Part shown: piece by piece, positions 1 to 8,199 of the stretch
Layout: each line of letters starts with the position of its first letter
How positions within the stretch are numbered: position 1 is the first letter of the stretch
Assembly (NCBI RefSeq): GCF_017980685.1
Contig: NZ_JACXXO010000026.1
Coordinates: 1 to 58,105, forward strand
Source of the DNA: Pseudomonas iridis
Lineage (GTDB): Bacteria; Pseudomonadota; Gammaproteobacteria; Pseudomonadales; Pseudomonadaceae
Reading direction: 5' to 3'
Length of the DNA: 58,105 nucleotides
The notes under the pieces: generated by a model
What the model was told of the DNA's origin: nothing
What the model saw: only the letters and a program-made list of their open reading frames with translations
Database searches by the model: none
Made by a program: the position numbers and the translations under genes

Positions 1-53
1 GTCTGCTTACGTTTGCCGGCGTACTCAGCATCGGCGAAGGACATCTGTTTCAT
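1..53 (-). CDS. IS5-family transposase, N-terminal fragment cut by window edge
   Basis: Read on the minus strand from the ATG at 53, the frame gives MKQMSFADAEYAGKRKQT and runs off the window. This is the characteristic N-terminus of IS5-type (DDE) transposases found in Pseudomonas, which usually start MKQM-(S/T)FADAEYAGKRK. Only about 17 codons are visible, so the catalytic DDE residues cannot be checked. The gene points away from the neighbouring LprI-like gene, so the insertion sequence ends between them. Family assignment is from remembered similarity of the N-terminal motif. Confidence 0.75.
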   Translation of the reverse strand, partial: MKQMSFADAEYAGKRKQ

Positions 54-127
54 CGGGACTCAACCGTTCGATTCCTGTGAGGCGGGTATTTCACCAAATC
101 TGGAAGCCTTTTTCAGAGTTTCCCTAG
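1..127 (-). mobile_element. Right-hand end of an IS5-type insertion sequence
   Basis: About 70 bases separate the transposase start (53) from a probable element end near 123. Read inward on the minus strand from 123, the end begins GGAAACTCTGAAAAAGGC, which looks like an IS5-type terminal inverted repeat. The tetranucleotide CTAG follows at 124-127; IS5 elements commonly duplicate a YTAR/CTAG target, so this may be one copy of the target duplication. The other end is outside the window, so neither the inverted repeat nor the duplication can be confirmed. Confidence 0.5.
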
Positions 128-132
128 GGGTC

Positions 133-573
133 ATGAGAAAAACTCTTTTGCATATTAAAATTATTTTTTGCTCGTTAGTGGCATTTAGTTCGTTGGCACA
201 ATCTGCAAGTTTCGATTGCAGTAAAGCCTCGTCGGATGTTGAAAAAAAGATCTGCAATACGCCTTCTTTGTCAAAGCTGGATGAGCAGTTAAGTGAAGTG
301 TTCAAGCCTCTAAAAAAACAACGTACTTTCCAAGTGCTTGAAAGTGAATGGCTAGAGAATGTGCGCAACACCTGTGAGTCAGTTGAGTGTCTAGAAGATG
401 CTTACAATGAGCAAATTGGATTTCTGTCACCGTTACCATTGCCTGGGGCCAGTGCTTCAAATGAAGTCAAAATTTTGCCCGCTGATAAAATTTATGCTCA
501 ATCCAGTCGTCCTTGGAGAACTGTTGAACTGGCGGGCCTTCCGAATGGCAAAGATGTCGTTGAGCGTTCTTGA
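133..573 (+). CDS. Secreted LprI-like (DUF1311) domain protein, probably 5' part of a frameshifted gene
   Basis: The ATG at 133 gives a protein of 146 residues with a signal peptide (MRKTLLHIKIIFCSLVAFSS...QSAS), which an upstream in-frame start would lose. The mature N-terminus (FDCSKASSDVEKKICNTPSLSKLDEQLSEVFKPL) has the cysteine spacing of LprI/DUF1311 domains, known from lysozyme-inhibitor-like periplasmic proteins. The frame stops at 571-573, exactly where another frame opens and continues with protein-like sequence to 1262, so the two pieces were probably one gene. The start lies about 5 bases from the presumed IS5 end, so its native promoter may have been displaced. Base composition is AT-richer than the core genes. 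Function of the whole protein is unknown. Confidence 0.55.
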   Translation: MRKTLLHIKIIFCSLVAFSSLAQSASFDCSKASSDVEKKICNTPSLSKLDEQLSEVFKPLKKQRTFQVLESEWLENVRNTCESVECLEDAYNEQIGFLSPLPLPGASASNEVKILPADKIYAQSSRPWRTVELAGLPNGKDVVERS

Positions 574-1262
574 TTTCAGCGGAAGTAATATCTGGAATGT
601 TGCACGTTGTAGCATTCGAGGGGCATTACGATGTTCCTAATTCTATCTATAGAGGTAGTTTGTATGAATACATTGATAGGCATCCGATTGTGCAGCCAAT
701 CACGTACACGATAGCAAAGGACATAGGATTTCAGGGGGCGTTCAACTTAGGAGACAATGAAGAAGGGGAGCGATACGCTGGAATTATGGGCGGCACCTTT
801 TACTATCGCGAAAAAATAGCAAGAAACCAGCTAAGAGGTATGGCTTATAAAGTTGGGTCAGGCACTCAACCGCAGGAAACCAGTTTGCTACTTCAGCAAT
901 GGTCGAACACTTTCGAGAATGCCAAAAGTGGTTTGCTATTTCAGGGTGATGAGGTATTTGGAGAGCTGAAAGCTTATTATCCAAACACTCCTGGGTACGA
1001 GACTATTGCACCAGTCGATAGACCCGAGGTGGGTTGGAATATTTTCAGCCCGATTTGGAGCAAGTCGCGTCCTATTTTGTATTTCAAGAATGGTGATGAA
1101 ACGATTTGGCGTGCCAGTGTAGTGGATAAAACACTAATTAAAATTGTTAGTGCAAGTGATCGATTCGTTATTAAAAATCCTACGCCTGTTGATTTGAATG
1201 GTCGTGAAGCTGTTGTGTATCTCGAAGATTACATACTTAAGATAGCTATTGCGCCCGAATGA
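570..1262 (+). CDS. Uncharacterised protein, probably the 3' part of the preceding gene
   Basis: A 230-residue frame opens with TTG at 570, overlapping the preceding TGA stop by four bases (TTGA). It has no signal peptide and no convincing ribosome-binding site, while the gene before it has a signal peptide but lacks this body; a one-base frameshift near 560-573 is the simplest explanation. The protein is rich in Tyr, Trp and Gly (for example GIMGGTFYYREKIARNQ) and I do not recognise the family. By its fusion partner it would be periplasmic. The alternative is a genuinely separate, translationally coupled gene. Confidence 0.45.
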   Translation: MISAEVISGMLHVVAFEGHYDVPNSIYRGSLYEYIDRHPIVQPITYTIAKDIGFQGAFNLGDNEEGERYAGIMGGTFYYREKIARNQLRGMAYKVGSGTQPQETSLLLQQWSNTFENAKSGLLFQGDEVFGELKAYYPNTPGYETIAPVDRPEVGWNIFSPIWSKSRPILYFKNGDETIWRASVVDKTLIKIVSASDRFVIKNPTPVDLNGREAVVYLEDYILKIAIAPE

Positions 1263-1318
1263 GTAGGGCATGATTTCAATAGGCAGTATTCAGCTTTTTA
1301 ATGTGTAGGGATCTTGCT

Positions 1319-2686
1319 ATGGCTAAGCTCATGGTGTGTATGTCTTTTTACGTGCTGATAACTTCTTCATCGTTACTCACGCATGCAGCATTTGCTCAAG
1401 ATGCATGTGTCGATATCACTACGAACTCCCAGAGTGAAAGATGTTCTGTGAGTGCCAAGGCTGCTGCAGATGCGCAGTTGAATACCAGCTATCAAGAATT
1501 GATGGTTCGGCTCGAAGGTGGATATCAGACCGATCCAATTCTTGCGGCGAGCCAAAAGGCAACGGTTCAGGAGGCTCAGCGCGCCTGGATCAAACTGCGC
1601 GATACCGATTGCCAGGTCGATGCGTTGGAGACGGAACCGGGCTCTTCGGCGCATGTGGCAGCGGTGAACAATTGCATCGCCAGTATGAGTCGTGACCGTT
1701 CAGTGTTTTTGGACAATATCGCGTCCGATACCGGGAGTGGCCCGACAATTAGACGTGGCTCGTGCCCTACGCAATACTTTGCACAGTTTCTTCCAGCATT
1801 CTCCGCTAATGCCGAATCGCAGAAGCGACTAACTGCGCAGGCCGTGAAGCTGCTGGTATTAAAGGGGACGTCGGATATTGGGCGGATTGTGACTTACGTT
1901 ACTGCGGAGGTGGGACGCGATATGGCGTTTCCCTTAATGGTGGCTGTGCCCGATGGGAAAGTGGAAGGAATAGAGATCGAGAAGGTGGATGACCGCCACG
2001 TTAACGTTGTGGATAAACGCGCCGGTAACAGCAACATCAAGATTTTCAACTTTTCGCGGAATTCCTGCTGGACGCTTGATGGGGTTGAGGACTGGTCGAT
2101 TCCTGAAAAAGAGCTTTCTGTAGCCAGTACGCGGAAAATGAGTCGCGCGGAGAATTTCTGTTGGCAGCGCGGACAAGGATTTGCTGGCTTGGGCGGCCTT
2201 AAGCAATACCGACTGACAGGAGAACTTTTTGAGGCGACTTTGGAAAATTACCTGTGCGCGGCCGCTTCAGGTGATCCTATATCTAGTTCGGCTGCGGCCG
2301 GGCTGAGTCTGTCAGGTATGGCCCCGCAATTGGAATACGACAAAGTTGAGGCTCTTTTCAAAGCAGCAGCCGTTGATTCACCGAGCGGTGCTGAGTCGTT
2401 GGCTGGCTTCTATTGTTTTGGCAATGAATTGGCCGGTTCAGGACCCTGCCAGCGCCCGCTGGACGTTGAAAAAGAGTTGATTCGTGCTACCACCATGGGA
2501 TCAACCCATGCTTTCGTTTCGTTAGGCGATTATTGGAAAAGCGGCGATCTAGGAAAGAAAGATACTCCTCGCGCCTTGGCCTGTTATCAGCTTGCTGCCG
2601 ACAAAGGTAACGACTCGGGCATCAATGCGATTAAGCGACTTCAGTCCGAAGTGGCCGAACCGATAGTGGCCAGCAGTCGCTTTTAG
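1319..2686 (+). CDS. Secreted LprI-like domain protein with C-terminal Sel1-like repeats
   Basis: Starting at the ATG at 1319 gives 455 residues with a signal peptide ending around THAAFAQ; an ATG at 1301 would add six residues in front of it. Residues about 30-130 form an LprI/DUF1311-like domain: CVDITTNSQSERCSVSA, then a QRAWIKLRDTDCQ segment and a later NNCI cysteine. The C-terminal third has Sel1/TPR-like helices (GAESLAGFYCFGNELAG; GSTHAFVSLGDYWKSGDLG; RALACYQLAADKGNDSG). LprI-type domains are linked to periplasmic or cell-envelope proteins; the repeats suggest protein binding. The preceding gene has a related N-terminal domain, so this is a tandem pair. Exact role unknown. Confidence 0.8.
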   Translation: MAKLMVCMSFYVLITSSSLLTHAAFAQDACVDITTNSQSERCSVSAKAAADAQLNTSYQELMVRLEGGYQTDPILAASQKATVQEAQRAWIKLRDTDCQVDALETEPGSSAHVAAVNNCIASMSRDRSVFLDNIASDTGSGPTIRRGSCPTQYFAQFLPAFSANAESQKRLTAQAVKLLVLKGTSDIGRIVTYVTAEVGRDMAFPLMVAVPDGKVEGIEIEKVDDRHVNVVDKRAGNSNIKIFNFSRNSCWTLDGVEDWSIPEKELSVASTRKMSRAENFCWQRGQGFAGLGGLKQYRLTGELFEATLENYLCAAASGDPISSSAAAGLSLSGMAPQLEYDKVEALFKAAAVDSPSGAESLAGFYCFGNELAGSGPCQRPLDVEKELIRATTMGSTHAFVSLGDYWKSGDLGKKDTPRALACYQLAADKGNDSGINAIKRLQSEVAEPIVASSRF

Positions 2687-2699
2687 TGCGGTTAAGTGA

Positions 2700-2730
2700 A
2701 AAAGGGCGTTTACAGCGCCCGACGCCTTTT
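2700..2730 (+). terminator. Putative rho-independent terminator after the LprI/Sel1 gene
   Basis: AAAAGGGCGT at 2699-2708 can pair with ACGCCTTTT at 2722-2730 with one bulge; an inner alternative pairs GGGCG with CGCCC. The T run is part of the stem, so this is a moderate-quality, possibly bidirectional terminator just 3' of the stop at 2686. Confidence 0.45.
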
Positions 2731-2890
2731 CACCGCGATGTGATCAAACGCGTTCCGCCATCATGGCTAACGCGTTTTCATATGCGCTGAGCCAGAATCC
2801 GCAGCGCTTGAACGTTTAATACTTGAGCATCTGACGACCGCGATTTTCCTTTAAACTCCCCACCCCCAAGGAATGCGCTCAGGACACGGA

Positions 2891-4285
2891 ATGCCAGCCC
2901 CCTCGACCTCGCTTCGCCCAGCGCTAGTGCTCTGGTTATACGCCGCCGCAATCGTGCACATTCTCGCCGGCCTTACCCTGACCTGGGCCGGGCATTCCGG
3001 ATTACTCGACGGCTATCTGCAAGTTCTCGAACTGGCATTCTGGGGCGCCGACGCAGTACCCGCCGCCGGCCACGAACAACAAGTCTGGTGGCTCGCACTC
3101 TTCGGCGCGACGCTGCAAAGCTATTCGCTGTACATGCTCGCGCTGGTGCACCTCGGCAATCGCTCGAAAGCGCCGATGGTGTGGGGCTGGTTGATCGCCG
3201 GCATCCTGTTGTGGGCGCCGCAGGATATGTGGCTGTCAGCGCAACAACAGGTCTGGTCGCATCTGTGGCTCGACGGTTTTGCACTGTTGCTGCTGTTGCC
3301 CCCGCTGGTCTGGCTGTATCGCCATGACCGCAAAAAATCCCGTCCAGAAAAAGCACCGAACGAGTCCAACCCGTTTACCGGCAGCGCCTACAAACGAGTG
3401 CTGATCACCGGCGGAACCGGGTTTATTGGCGAGGCGGTGGTCAATCAATTACTCGACGCCGGCCACACCGTGAGTGTGCTGGCGCGTGATCCGTTGAAAG
3501 CAGCCAATCTGTTCGACGGTCGCGTTCGCAGCGAGCAGTCCCTGAGCGAACTCAGCCACGACGACGCCTTCGACGTGGTGATCAATCTCGCCGGCGCCCC
3601 TGTCGCCGGCCCACGCTGGACTCCCAAGCGTCAGACGCAACTGCTCGCCAGCCGAGTCGGCACCACCGAAGCGCTGATGACCTGGTTGCAGAACACCAAG
3701 CAAAAACCGGCGCTGTGGATTCAGGCCTCGGCCATCGGTTTCTACGGCGTGCGCGATGCCAGCGAAAACCTCGACGAACACGCCAACAAGGGCGACGGCT
3801 TCATGGCCGAACTCTGCGCGCGTTGGGAAGCCGCCGCGCAACCGGCCACCGAGTTTGGCGTGCGTCAGGTGGTGATGCGCCTCGGCGTGGTGTTCGGCCC
3901 CGGCGGTGCGTTGACGCCGTTGCTGCTGCCGTTCCGCCTGGGTTTCGGCGGGCGCATGGGCGATGGTCGGCAGATCATGAGCTGGGTGCATCGCGACGAT
4001 GTGATTCAGGTGATCGCTCGGGCCTTTCACGATGAAAACCTGCGCGGCACCTACAACATGGTCGCCCCGGAAACGATCAGTCAGGCAGCGTTCGCCGAGA
4101 ACGTCGGCAAGGTCCTCAAACGCCCGGTGTGGTTCCACATTCCGGCGGCGCCAGTGCGTGCATTGGCGGGGGAGATGGCGCAGTTGTTCTTCGACGGTCA
4201 GCGCGTGGTGCCGCAGCGTTTGACCGAGGCTGGCTACACATTCCGCTATCCAACCCTCGACGCCGCTCTGCGCGATCTGACCTGA
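2891..4285 (+). CDS. TIGR01777 family epimerase with N-terminal membrane domain
   Basis: I prefer the ATG at 2891, preceded by AGGA at good spacing, over the ATG at 2873; this gives 464 residues. Residues about 8-145 form four or five hydrophobic helices (VLWLYAAAIVHILAGLTLTW; MVWGWLIAGILLW; GFALLLLLPPLVWLY). After a charged linker comes a Rossmann fold with GGTGFIG at about residues 174-180, typical of extended SDR NAD(P)-binding epimerases. The C-terminal region (VWFHIPAAPVRALAGEMAQLF) matches the DUF1731 tail of the TIGR01777/YfcH group. Standalone members are near 300 residues, so the membrane domain is an extra. The substrate is unknown. The next gene begins 9 bases downstream, implying an operon. 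Confidence 0.85.
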   Translation: MPAPSTSLRPALVLWLYAAAIVHILAGLTLTWAGHSGLLDGYLQVLELAFWGADAVPAAGHEQQVWWLALFGATLQSYSLYMLALVHLGNRSKAPMVWGWLIAGILLWAPQDMWLSAQQQVWSHLWLDGFALLLLLPPLVWLYRHDRKKSRPEKAPNESNPFTGSAYKRVLITGGTGFIGEAVVNQLLDAGHTVSVLARDPLKAANLFDGRVRSEQSLSELSHDDAFDVVINLAGAPVAGPRWTPKRQTQLLASRVGTTEALMTWLQNTKQKPALWIQASAIGFYGVRDASENLDEHANKGDGFMAELCARWEAAAQPATEFGVRQVVMRLGVVFGPGGALTPLLLPFRLGFGGRMGDGRQIMSWVHRDDVIQVIARAFHDENLRGTYNMVAPETISQAAFAENVGKVLKRPVWFHIPAAPVRALAGEMAQLFFDGQRVVPQRLTEAGYTFRYPTLDAALRDLT

Positions 4286-4294
4286 GGATCGCTC

Positions 4295-6745
4295 ATGAGC
4301 AAGCCCTTGATGTACTTGCTGGCCGGCAACGGCAGCGCCGCCGATTGGTGGGACGATGCGCTGCCGCACTTTCAGCGCTACGACGTGGTGCCGCTGGAAT
4401 TGCCGGGCTTCGGCGCCAATCCGCAGCCGCCCTGTGAGGATCTCGCGGACTACGCGCAGACGTTGCTGGCGATGACGGAGCAGGGCAGCGCGATCATGGC
4501 GGTCGGGGTTAACGCGTTGCTGGTGCTGCATGCGTTGCAACGTCGGCCCGGGCACTTTTCCCGCAGTGTTTTGCTGGCGCCGGTCGGTGCGTTTTTGTGG
4601 CAGCGGCGGCTGCCGGCATTGATGTCGCCGCTGCCGATTCGCAAGACCATTCACTGGCTGCTGTCGAACAAACCCACGCTGTTCGCGCACAAGTTTTCCA
4701 ACCAGACCTGGACTCCCGCGCAGTACCAGCGCATGGGCGCCGGCTATGCGCGCTGTCGTGCGTTTGTGCCGCACTGGGATCTGATTCGCGCCGATACCGC
4801 GTTGCCGCTGCTGGAGTGGATCAGCGATCCGGTCGAGTTGGTTTGGGGCGATCAGGACGCTGTGCTCGGCATCGAGCAAGCGGCGGCATGGTCGGCGATT
4901 CTGGCCCGCGCTGATCTGACCATCAGCCTCAAACCCGGTTGGGGGCATTACCCGTGGATCGACGCGCCCGCGCAGTTCGCGCAGTGGCTGGAGTCGGGCG
5001 AGCGCGGGTTTATCGCGCACACCAAGGGCGGGCGTTTGCGCCTGGCTGAACTGGCGCGGCAACCGGTGCCGGCGGCACTGACGCTCAACGATTGCGCTGA
5101 TCCGCGCCTGCCTGCGTTTCTCGCCGCCCAACCCGACGTGACCTGGGCGGTGCGCTCCTCCAGTTATGGCGAGGATCAGGCCGACTCGGCGAATGCCGGT
5201 TTGAGCACCACCTATCTGCGCGAGCCGACCGCCAACGTGCCAACACGCATCGCCGAACTGACGGCCGAAGGTGTCGAGGAAGTGGTGGTGCAGCGCTTCA
5301 TCACTCCGGTGGTTTCCGGGATAGCTTTCGTGCGACATCTCTCGGTAGAACTCGAATGGGTTGAAGGCCATCTCGAATCGCTGGCCGACGGTCACGTCAG
5401 CCCTTCGCGAGCAACGCTTTCGCGGCTCGGCGATGCGTGGCGAAGCGGCGCGTTCACGCCATCCCACGGCTTGACCGAAGAGCGGCTATGGCAATTTCTG
5501 CAAGACGTGTTGCGGGTGTTCCACTACGTCCCCGGCGACGTCGAATGGGCCTGGGACGGCGCGCAACTGTGGCTGCTGCAATACCGGCCGATCAGCGATT
5601 ACGGTTGGCGCCGGCACCTCACCGCCGCGAACATTGCCGAGATCCTGCCACCGCAACCGAGCGTTTTTGTCGAGTACGCTCAGCGCCGCGCGGCAGCGAG
5701 TATTCCGGCGATCATGGCGCGGTGGGATGCGCGAGTGTTGCAGGACAACGAGCCGTTCACTGCCGTGTTCGGCGGCGCGTCCTACATCAACAACGACCTG
5801 TTCCTCGCCCGACTCGCCGACTGGGGCATCAGCGCCAGCAACTACGCCGGTGAAGTCGGCGGCGCGACCCCGCATCTGCCGTGGCAACCGCTGAAAATGC
5901 TGCGTTCGCTACCGCTGTTCCTGCGCATGCAACGCGTCGCTCGCGGTCATCTGCTGACGCTTGAGCGCGGCTTGCAGCGCTTCGATCAGGAGCTGGCCGA
6001 ACTCGTCGCCCAAAGTGTCGACGGCCAACAACTGGCGGACTGGTTCACCCGGTTTTACGTGTTCGTAGTGCAAGGCAATCTGTGCATCGCCACGGCACTG
6101 GCCAGCAGCGGCGGCGACTGGCTCGGGCGCCCGCCGACCGCGTACGACAACCTTGAAAACAGTCCGCATCGATTGCCGTGGGAGACCGATCCGGCCACCC
6201 CTCGGCCGACGGCGAGCGAGTTGCCGCTCCAGCCATTCCCGCAATGGTCACGGCTGATCCGCCTCGCCAACGCGACCGGCCTGCCGGGCCTGCGCGGTTA
6301 CTACCTGCAAGTGCGCGAGTGGTATCGCGACAATCTGATGCGCATCTTCTTCCGCGTGCATCACGCGATGCCGCTGGCGGATCGCGAGCACTGGTTCACG
6401 GCGCATCCTGACGTTCGAAGCCGCGACGGCAGTTTCTGGCAGGACGGCCGAGAAGGTGCGGAGCAGGCCACCGGGTTCATGATTTATCCGGGGCAGGTGC
6501 GGGGTATTCTGGGCGAGGATATTTTGCTCGAAGACACCCTCGATCCGGGGCGGCACGCGCATTATCAAGCGGCGCGGGCAGTGATTGCGCGGATGGGTGG
6601 GCGGCTGTCGCATGGCTCGACGTTGTTGCGTGAGTTGCGCAAGCCTTCGGCGGTGATGCCGCAAGTGGATACGGCGTGGGTGGGGTGTGAGGTGGTGTAT
6701 CGGGATGGGGAATTGGAATTGATGGATTCGAAGGATATGAAGTGA
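4295..6745 (+). CDS. Alpha/beta-hydrolase-like domain fused to PEP-synthase-like ATP-binding and phosphohistidine domains
   Basis: The 816-residue protein has three parts. Residues 1-235 read as an alpha/beta-hydrolase fold (oxyanion-like LLAGNG; GDQDAVLG; GWGHYPW with His218), but the nucleophile elbow is GVNAL, with Asn73 where serine is expected. Residues about 245-435 resemble the PEP-synthase/PPDK ATP-grasp domain, with AVRSSSYGEDQADSANAG (from 285) and DVEWAWDG...LLQYRPIS (415-434). The C-terminus carries a swivelling-domain motif, GGRLSHGSTLLRELRKPSAV, with the expected phosphohistidine His773. The order ATP-grasp, central domain, His domain resembles rifampin phosphotransferase, so a phosphotransferase acting on a small molecule bound by the central region is plausible. 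It follows the epimerase by 9 bases. The substrate is unknown. Confidence 0.75.
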   Translation: MSKPLMYLLAGNGSAADWWDDALPHFQRYDVVPLELPGFGANPQPPCEDLADYAQTLLAMTEQGSAIMAVGVNALLVLHALQRRPGHFSRSVLLAPVGAFLWQRRLPALMSPLPIRKTIHWLLSNKPTLFAHKFSNQTWTPAQYQRMGAGYARCRAFVPHWDLIRADTALPLLEWISDPVELVWGDQDAVLGIEQAAAWSAILARADLTISLKPGWGHYPWIDAPAQFAQWLESGERGFIAHTKGGRLRLAELARQPVPAALTLNDCADPRLPAFLAAQPDVTWAVRSSSYGEDQADSANAGLSTTYLREPTANVPTRIAELTAEGVEEVVVQRFITPVVSGIAFVRHLSVELEWVEGHLESLADGHVSPSRATLSRLGDAWRSGAFTPSHGLTEERLWQFLQDVLRVFHYVPGDVEWAWDGAQLWLLQYRPISDYGWRRHLTAANIAEILPPQPSVFVEYAQRRAAASIPAIMARWDARVLQDNEPFTAVFGGASYINNDLFLARLADWGISASNYAGEVGGATPHLPWQPLKMLRSLPLFLRMQRVARGHLLTLERGLQRFDQELAELVAQSVDGQQLADWFTRFYVFVVQGNLCIATALASSGGDWLGRPPTAYDNLENSPHRLPWETDPATPRPTASELPLQPFPQWSRLIRLANATGLPGLRGYYLQVREWYRDNLMRIFFRVHHAMPLADREHWFTAHPDVRSRDGSFWQDGREGAEQATGFMIYPGQVRGILGEDILLEDTLDPGRHAHYQAARAVIARMGGRLSHGSTLLRELRKPSAVMPQVDTAWVGCEVVYRDGELELMDSKDMK

Positions 6746-6789
6746 AACCATCACCTTTGCCAGTAAGCCTTCAGTTACGGAGTGACAGC

Positions 6790-7290
6790 GTGAAAGGATT
6801 TTCGGTTCTTGTCGGCAGCCTGTTGTTGGCCACCGCTTCAATAGCATTCGCCGCCGACCCGGACTTCGAGGATTACCCCGTCACGCCAATTTTCAGCGGC
6901 CCCCACCATGCGCTGGTGCCGCAGGAAAACAGCAATCCGGTGATGGACAGTGCGCGAGCGAAGGCCTTGAAAGGCAAGGTCAACTTCGCCGGCCATTACA
7001 TCCTCAATCCGTTGGGTTGTGGCGGCGGTGCCGTCTGCGCCGAAGTCCTTGATGCACAAACCGGAGAAGTCGCTGGCGGCTTGCCGAATGCTTACGACGG
7101 CAGCACGTTCGCCATGCTCTACCAACCCGACAGCCGCTTGATCCTTATTTCCGGCATCACCCTCGACGGTGAAGAAGATGCCCAGGGGAATTCGCTGGAA
7201 AGCGTCAACCGGGATCGCTATTACGAGTTTGTGAACAACGAATTCCGGCTGCTGACGATGACAGACGCAGAAACGCCGCCGCTTGATTAA
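6790..7290 (+). CDS. Small secreted protein of unknown function
   Basis: I chose the GTG at 6790, preceded by GGAG at about seven bases, which places a clean signal peptide at the N-terminus (VKGFSVLVGSLLLATASIAFAA). An earlier GTG at 6742 overlaps the previous stop but would bury the signal. The 166-residue product should be periplasmic after cleavage near AFAA. It contains a Gly/Cys segment (NPLGCGGGAVCAEVLD) with two cysteines that could form a disulphide, and a YDGSTFAMLYQPDSRLILISG strand-rich middle. I do not recognise the family. It is 10 bases ahead of another small secreted protein and may be co-transcribed with it. Confidence 0.7.
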   Translation: MKGFSVLVGSLLLATASIAFAADPDFEDYPVTPIFSGPHHALVPQENSNPVMDSARAKALKGKVNFAGHYILNPLGCGGGAVCAEVLDAQTGEVAGGLPNAYDGSTFAMLYQPDSRLILISGITLDGEEDAQGNSLESVNRDRYYEFVNNEFRLLTMTDAETPPLD

Positions 7291-7300
7291 GGATGATGGG

Positions 7301-7672
7301 ATGAGCCTTTTCTCCAATCGACTCGTGTTCAGTGCGCTTCTGCTTTTTCCTTTCGCAATGCCGGCGAGCGCCAGTGAAGGGAGTTGCTACGGCTACCTCA
7401 CCGAAATGGTCAGGAGCAGCGACTTCCCGTTTCAGTATGTCGGCAAGGACAAGGTCAATTTGCTGATCGACGACGATGATGGTGAAACCGTACGAGCCCA
7501 GTTGTTCTTCGACACAGACGGCACCGGCACCATTGGCTGGATCAAATACATCCCGGCGACGCACGTGTTGCTCAACACCTCGGCGGAACTGGACGAGCCG
7601 GTGGCGTTATCCTTCGACGCCAGGTTCGCCGATGGCTACGCAAAATGTCTGACGGAAAAACAGGCCGGATAA
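7301..7672 (+). CDS. Small secreted protein of unknown function
   Basis: The ATG at 7301 follows an AAGGA-type ribosome-binding site and yields 123 residues with a signal peptide (MSLFSNRLVFSALLLFPFAMPASAS). The mature protein has a single early Cys (GSCYGYLTEMV) and a late Cys (YAKCLTEK), suggesting a disulphide, plus an acidic strand pair (LLIDDDDGETVRAQLFFDTDGTGTIGW). It lies 10 bases after the preceding secreted-protein gene and ahead of a decayed reading frame. No family is recognised; a periplasmic location is inferred from the signal. Confidence 0.65.
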   Translation: MSLFSNRLVFSALLLFPFAMPASASEGSCYGYLTEMVRSSDFPFQYVGKDKVNLLIDDDDGETVRAQLFFDTDGTGTIGWIKYIPATHVLLNTSAELDEPVALSFDARFADGYAKCLTEKQAG

Positions 7673-7689
7673 CGGCGAAAGGGAAAAAC

Positions 7690-8020
7690 CCACCTCATCC
7701 CGGTCTGCTCAGACCAAACGATCAACATCAGCGGCAAAGTGCTTCGGCGTGATATCGGCAAGGTTTCGCAACTCACCTCGGACGGGGTGAAGACGAAGAT
7801 GCTGAGCAACGTGGTGGTGGCGATGGATTGCGTGGCGGGCTGGAGTCTGCCACTGCCTGGTTTACAGCGAATGGAAAAACGCTCCTGCTCTTCCATGACG
7901 GCATTGGCACTCAGGCCTATCCCGAATGGCTTAGCCCCGATAAGAAAATCAGATCGATCCGCTTAGTTCATGAACAGCCCGGCGGCTTGCAAGAAATTTC
8001 CCATAGGTTTGCGGGGTGGA
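7690..8020 (+). pseudogene. Decayed ORF split over two frames
   Basis: One frame gives HLIPVCSDQTINISGKVLRR and continues to VVVAMDCVAGW near 7840; from about 7828 a second frame continues with protein-like sequence (SATAWFTANGKTLLLFHDG; YPEWLSPDKKIRSIRLVHEQ). Neither has a good start or full length, and the two join naturally with one frameshift around 7830-7845. The second frame then runs into a REP element at 8025. This fills the roughly 500-base gap between the secreted-protein gene and the SCP2-like gene. It is probably a remnant of a small gene related in type to its neighbours; the family is not identified. Confidence 0.4.
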
Positions 8021-8024
8021 AGAT

Positions 8025-8072
8025 CAAAAGATCGCAGCCTTCGGCAGCTCCTACAGAAATATGTGTAGGAGA
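8025..8072. repeat. REP element, family A (single copy)
   Basis: CAAAAGATCGCAGCCTTCGG followed by CAGCTCCTACAG, ending in GTGTAGGAG, which is a partial inverse arm. The same core recurs near 28.12, 29.49, 34.55 and 40.65 kb, always between genes. This is the common Pseudomonas REP type. Confidence 0.75.
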
Positions 8073-8199
8073 AGTGTGACTTGGTAGTCATCGTGCAGGA
8101 AAATAACAGCATCCTCTTGCAACGTTTGCCAATAGTAGCGTTATCGTCCGAATCCCTTACACTGCCCCGGCCGTTCATTTTCCTTTTGAGGCTGTGCGC

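Noticed and set aside
3449..5467. 672-codon minus-strand open frame
   Set aside because: It lies opposite the epimerase and hydrolase-fusion genes; composition (Arg/His/Gln-rich) is typical of antisense frames in GC-rich DNA and no domain is visible.
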